Part shown: piece after piece, positions 58,796-64,000 of the stretch
How the letters are laid out: each line of letters opens with the position of its first letter
How positions within the stretch are numbered: position 1 is the first letter of the stretch
Assembly (NCBI RefSeq): GCF_038396675.1
Contig: NC_088928.1
Coordinates: 12,682,001-12,746,000, forward strand
DNA: 64,000 nt
Source: Hydra vulgaris
Taxonomy: Eukaryota; Cnidaria; Hydrozoa; Anthoathecata; Hydridae
Direction of reading: 5' to 3'
Notes under the pieces: model-generated
Seen by the model: the letters and a program-made list of their open reading frames with translations, nothing else
Databases searched by the model: none
What the model was told of the DNA's origin: nothing
Program-made: the position numbers and the translations under genes

Positions 58796-59905
58796 GCAAA
58801 ATCTTAAACTAATTTTTAAAAAATTAATTAAAATATATAAAATATATTCATAAAAACATTTAACTTATTTTCCAAAAATTTTCCAAACGATTGATTTCAA
58901 AATGTAAACTTTGATGTAAAACGTTTTTTAAAAAATGGAGAATATTAGAGCTTTTTTTGTGTAACTTTTTAAACTTCAACAGCGAATTAGATCACTTTTT
59001 GTTAATTTTCAGACCTATGCTTTTATACGATTCTTAATCAGCATAAAATTCTCTATCATAATCAGCAATAAAAATAAAAAAAAATAATAAAAAAAGGGAG
59101 GGGGAGACTTCAGTAGCGCCTCATTCTAATTTATTTCAACAGATTTAGATATAGAAAATAATTTACCCATAGCAAATATATCAGTATCTGATCATTCGTA
59201 TTGTTCAATACAATCAAGTAAAATTTGCAAAGTATGTGTTGACAAGAGCAATTTAATTAAATCACTAATCAGTAAAGTAAACATGTTAACAGTTACTTGT
59301 CAAAAGCGTCTAAAGTTATTTGATAGTGTTAAAAGTTCAATATTTACATGGAGGAAAATTAAATCTGATGCTAAAACGAACTTTTACACTAGTTTATTGA
59401 CAATCAAATTGTTTGAGAGTTTATTTTTGTTAATCAAACCATATTTACCAAGTTTAGTTTATTGGTCTGCAATTTTATTGGTCATAAAGGGTTTAATAAT
59501 TCTAAAAATAAGAAAAAACATGCTTCAATGAAAAAATGAAAAAAGCTATCACATCAAGAGATGAGTTTTTACTTGTTTTAATGCGATAAGATTAGAACTT
59601 CTAAAACAAGACTTAGCCGATCGTTTTGGCATATCCCCAGCATTGTGTTCACGTACATTCACAACTTGGGTTATAAAGTTAAGTCAAGTTTTAGGTAAAG
59701 CATTAGTTGTATGACTTCCACGAGAATCTATTCGTAACAATCTTTATATGATTTACTAGAGCGAGGTGACAAAGTTATGGCTGACAAAGGTTTTCAAATA
59801 CAGGAAGATTTGACTTTTATTAACTTTTATTTGCATTTTATTAACGTGTAGTGCACTCTGTAATTTAATACCAATGCTTATAGCAGACCCTAAACCAAAA
59901 ATTGT

Positions 59906-61559
59906 TACTCATTAAATAAATTTTTTGTTTTACTTCGTTTGTTTTTTGTAAAAAGTTTAAAAAAAAATTTTTTTCGTTTTATTATTACTTATACATGTAT
60001 AGTAACTATAGTAACTATTCAATGTGCCTTTTGGGTTATTACTATTGTCTAATCTCCTTGATGATGTATAGCTACTCTTAGGAAGCTTTTTTTAATTTTA
60101 TAAAAATTTTCATATTAGTAGCTTATTTCTATCTTATTGTTAGTTATTTGTAAGATATATTGTATATTTGTTTAAAGCTTTATCTTTATGTAATGCAAAA
60201 AGTATTTATATGTGAATATAACAATATAGGGTGTAGCATTAGGGTCTGCCAAAACCCAGAAATCTATGTTAATTGTTAAATACAATCCCAGGACTATTTT
60301 ATGCTTTAAAATAAAACTAATAACTTATTTTGGTCTTCATTATTTTCTGCAATCATATCTATTCATATAATCATATCTATATTTTACAAATTTTTAAGAT
60401 TGTCCCAGGACTTTCTGAAATGAATCGAATTTGTGACATATAATTTTATTTGAAGGTTCAACCTTTTACCCGTCTAAATTTAAAACCTATAATTAATAAG
60501 TTTAAAATAAGTAATTTAGATTTGCATATTGCCTATCCTCATGAAACTATAAAAGTATGAGAAAATCAAGACCCCGCAGGAACAGGAGCGAATCTAGGAG
60601 AAAAATGAGGAGGAAGAAGGGGGGGGGGGGAGGGGAAGGCAATTACATAAAAAGTACTGACCGCTTTTTTAACAGAAAAAAAATTCCTTAAAACTCAAAA
60701 TCACAGCCCCTTAAATGCCCGACTAGCTACTATATTCCTAAATCATAGCAGAAACTTCTAAATATTATTCAATCAATTGAAACGAAGACCGTAAAAACAT
60801 AAATTATATGTAAAGACAGTGAAAGTTAACTTATATAGGTACGATTATACAAATAGTTCATTTAGGTTAAACAAGTACGAAAAAAAAATTTGTAAAGTTT
60901 TTTATTAAAATTTCATCCACTAATACTAAAATATAAATTTTATCATAAAATTATGCAATAAAAATCTTATTAACAAATATCACAGCATTATACGTTTTAT
61001 TTACAAACACAATATAATTAAGAGAAAGGCAAAAGTGAGACCGTAAAATCGTCTAAGTTCGGTCACTTAAGCTTTAAACATTTATTTATCACGCATAAAT
61101 AAAAAAATTTCAATTTTTTTTCCTGAAACATACAGAAAATTATATTGATAATTGATATTGTAAAAATAAAGAAATAAAAAATTAAAACTAGTACTCAATA
61201 TTTAATTTAAAATGAAAACATCTACTTTGACCAAACTTTTAATGCCGTCTTATAAGTTCGGCCGCTATATAAATACTAATAACGTATCACAAACTTAACG
61301 TCGCAAATAATGAAAACTAATTTGTAAATGTTGGTAAATATATTTTACTTTCTGTAAAATAAAATCAATTTATTTTACTGAAAGATGGCTCAATGTTTTT
61401 AAAAAGTATTACTGTATTAACAAAAAAAAGCCTCCATCTTATTTTTTTATTTGTAGATAAAGTAAAGTATTTTTAGAGCATAAACGATTTTTTGAATCTT
61501 TTAAAAAAAGTTATATGTAAACGTCATACACCACCAAAACCAGAAGTAAATCAGCTTGT
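59906..61559. other. AT-rich DNA with no recognised gene
   Basis: A G-run (GGGGGGGGGGAGGGGAAGG, 60620-60640) and short open frames only. Two diverged copies of TAAGTTCGGTCACTT / TAAGTTCGGCCGCTAT lie near 61054 and 61253. Confidence 0.4.
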
Positions 61560-63740
61560 CAACTTAGTAATTTGATTGGAAAGAGTTCAGAGTTTCTTCC
61601 ATCAGAACTCCCAACTTCCAGAGATATTCTCAAGTATGGCCTATATTTAAGGGAGATTTGTGAAAAAGATTACAGAAACTATATTGTAGATCAGCTTCTA
61701 AAGGATATTATTCCAGGAATTTTGTAACAGTGGAAAAAAGCTAATTCTCAATTTTTAAATCCAGTTATTAATTCTGAAAGAAGAATCAAATGTAAAGTAA
61801 AAAATTTTTGGTTATTGGCTGTTAAAGTTAGTAATGGCAATGTAGCCTCACCAATTAAAAATGGATTTATGGAAAAACTTGATAAACTTTTTGATTTGTT
61901 TACATACAATTGTAAAATACTTTTTTGCTTGAAGAATAATTGTGTAGAAAACTGTGACAGAAAAGCTCACATTGTATGTACTTGTGAACTTTGTTAGATA
62001 TCAAAGAGAATAAGTTGGAACCAAAGCTATCCTTCAAATAGCTGGCATTGATCATATTGAAACTCGAAAACAAAAATAAAAAAAATTAAACGACTTTCGA
62101 TAGAAAATCAGGTTTCACAAATAAAATAATAAAAAAACATACCAGGAGATTCCTAATCATGAAAATGATTTTTTTTCCCCAAGAGTGACTCAGACGAAGT
62201 CTGTGAAGATACAAATGATAAAATAAAAATTATTATTTCAAAAATGAAAAAAGTGTGTTATATAACACCATGAATATAAAAAATACAGCATTAGCAAGCT
62301 TAAGGCATCATACAGGTTTAAGAGAAACTGCAGAAATAGCAACTGCTGCCCTTATTGATGCTAAAATTATCACTAAAGGAAACACTTGTTTAATTATTGA
62401 CCACAACATAGTTAAGCAAGCTCAAAAAAAAATTGGAAAAGAGTTGACCTTAAAACTCCAAAATGAACTTAACAATAATGGTTTGAGTTGTATTTTTTTT
62501 ATGGTAGAAAAGATGACACTAAAATTTTCTTTGATGTTGAAGGCAAAAAATTCCCAGGTTTAATAAAAGAAGAACATTATACTGTGTACAGTGAACCTGG
62601 TGGAAATTATCTATTCCATTTTGTTCCTGAAGAATCAGATTTAAAAAAACCTGCAGAGATAATTGTTGATCATTTAATTGAATGGCTTAAAGGAAGATGT
62701 TTACATTTGACATTGGAAGCCATAGGTTGTGATGGTGCTAATTTAATACTGGATGGGCAGGAGGAGTAATACTAATGGGTCGAAAAAAAACTTAATAAAA
62801 AACTTGTATGGATTGTATGTGATCTGCCCACTGGGGAACTAGGGTTAAGAAGTCTTATTAAGTTTCTTAATGATTCTACTAAAGCCAGCAATCACTGGTC
62901 AGGACTGCTGGGTAAGATGTTGAATGATGCTACCAACCTTGAGATAAACCCAGAAATTAAAAGTGTGTGAAAACTCTCCATTTATCTACCTTAGTCCTGA
63001 CATTATCAAAGATCTAAACACTGATCAGAGCTATGCATACCAAATTGTGATATCTATTAAAACTGGAGTTCTGCCTAAGAGACTTGCATTACTAGAAATC
63101 GGTCCTGTTTGTCATAGTAGATGGCTAACTACTGCTTTAAGGTTTTGCAGAATCTAGGTATCTAAATATGGGTTAACAGGTGACCTTTTATGTAGGCTGA
63201 AAATGATTGTTAAGTACATAATAGGTGTCTATATTCCCAATTGGTTTATCATTAAAGTAAATTCGTTCTGGGTGGAAGAACCAATAAACTTAGTTAAACA
63301 TATGCAATTACTAAAAAATTAAACTCAGGTGGTAATTGACATTGTTTTACCCACTTCCAAACGATCAGCATGGTATGCTCACCCTGAATCAGTTCTGCAA
63401 AGTATGCTCTGTGGTCAAATTGAAGATGAGCGAAAAGAAGCAGTTGATAAAATAGTTGAAATAAGAGGAGCAGGGAATAAGGCACTTCAATTTGGAGACT
63501 CCTGCCATCATAATGGAAGCAACCTGTTTGTCTGAACTTATAGACTGGATGATATTACTGAACCACTTCTAACATGTCATTTATCAACTGAAGCAGTTAA
63601 AGAATTTACTAACATTCCATTGAAAGCAACAATGTGGCCTTCCCATACACAATCTGTTGAAAGATGTGTAAAAATGATATCTGAAAGTGCTTGCCATGTC
63701 TTGTCAATCGCAACGCATCCATAATTGTCGTTGAGCTGTA
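61560..63740 (+). pseudogene. Third, decayed member of the hAT-like lineage (2034-4669 family)
   Basis: Recognisable order: SELPTSRDILKYGLYLREIC (61605-61660), KVKNFWLLAVKVSNGNVASP (61795-61855), CDRKAHIVCTCELC (61955-61996), then SLRHHTGLRETAEIATAALI (62300-62355). Core: IFFDGRKDDTK-like (about 62490-62520, D), EAIGCDGANLILDG (62720-62755, D), WIVCDLPTGELGLRSLIKFL (62810-62868, C and E), HSRWLTTALRF (63113-63145), AWYAHPESVLQSMLCGQIED (63370-63428) and HTQSVERCVKMISESACHV (63645-63700, E-R). Motif order D, D, C..E.L, ER matches the two better-preserved members. Frameshifts near 61725, 61995, 62500, 62770, 62970 and 63155. No TIR or duplication was found. Confidence 0.62.
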
Positions 63741-64000
63741 ATTTTATATCCAAAAAAATGTCTTAAGCTTGATATTTTTTAGAAACCAAAAAACCATCAG
63801 TTAATTTTAAAATTATGAAAAAATTTTTTATTCAAATAAAATACCAGTGTGTGTCCATTATAAAAATCTCAAAATTTACAGGTAAATTTACAGGTAAACT
63901 TACAGGTAAATTTTAGATTCGCAACACTTGTCAACATTTCACAATATTACTGCTAATTTTTTCCTTCGTTGAATGACTGAAGTTAGAATATTTCAAAGTT
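63741..64000. other. AT-rich end of window
   Basis: A 14-base unit TTTACAGGTAAACT repeats three times at 63875-63914. No gene. Confidence 0.5.

Larger units (their letters stand above)
58015..59905 (+). pseudogene. THAP-finger plus DDE_4-type transposase (ISL2EU-like?), broken
   Basis: VNCTVTGCTNSTYRLNKWKK (58066-58125) gives the C-x4-C of a THAP-like finger. After a frame change VCSIHFVDGIPSTANPTPTL (about 58320-58380) gives its C-x2-H and proline-rich end. Downstream, in shifting frames: DEFLLVLMRL (59557), DRFGISPALCSRTFTTWV (59610-59670), LSQVLGKALVV, and LERGDKVMADKGFQIQEDL (59755-59812), where GDKVMADKGF is the block of DDE_4-type (IS5/Harbinger-related) transposases with a catalytic D. 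The third acidic residue is not identified. Confidence 0.6.

Overview
The window is about 64 kb of AT-rich, intron-containing metazoan DNA. Its transposon types (P-element/THAP, hAT/ZMYM1-like, Ginger with an OTU domain, several Tc1/mariner lineages, CR1/jockey-like LINEs, tRNA-derived SINE, foldback elements), the base composition and long (TA)n runs fit a cnidarian, most likely a Hydra-like hydrozoan. The species call is inference. Nearly everything recognisable is a mobile element or its remains; few stretches look like host genes.

Layout. At 376-7566 lies a P-element-like transposon with a perfect 8-bp target duplication. Inside its transposase sits an apparently intact hAT-like element (1323-5482), also with a perfect 8-bp duplication and a two-exon transposase. 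At 9.5-20.5 kb are remnants of a DUF4371/hAT gene, another DDE transposase, a LINE and a zinc-finger hAT gene. At 20867-31276 a 10.4-kb Ginger-type element has ~140-bp terminal repeats, a CCGG duplication and a broken integrase-OTU gene. It was itself invaded by a second member of the 1323-5482 transposase lineage (8-bp duplication), a solo LTR and a near full-length LINE. At 32-36 kb are a LINE piece, a Tc1 element, a SINE and foldbacks. At 38035-39060 and 48956-49860 are two non-autonomous elements with TA duplications and repeated internal motifs. At 46118-48111 is a Tc1/mariner-type element whose transposase carries an N-terminal RING-H2 finger. From 50 to 60 kb are hAT, Tc1 and THAP/DDE remnants. 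At 61.5-63.7 kb is a third, decayed member of the 1323-5482 lineage.

The best host-gene candidates are two small, related two-exon genes facing each other 30 kb apart (12123-12681 on + and 41441-41872 on -). They share exon boundaries, intron phase, a hydrophobic N-terminus, a conserved pro-region and a polyadenylation signal, and lie in an inverted segmental duplication that includes their upstream DNA. They look like a lineage-restricted family of small secreted cationic peptides. A second weak host candidate is an open frame at 43028-43372 (-).

The three most notable items are this peptide pair, the transposase lineage with three divergent members in one window (two with ends that tie it to hAT), and the RING-transposase fusion. 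Splice sites and families were read by eye; no database search was possible.
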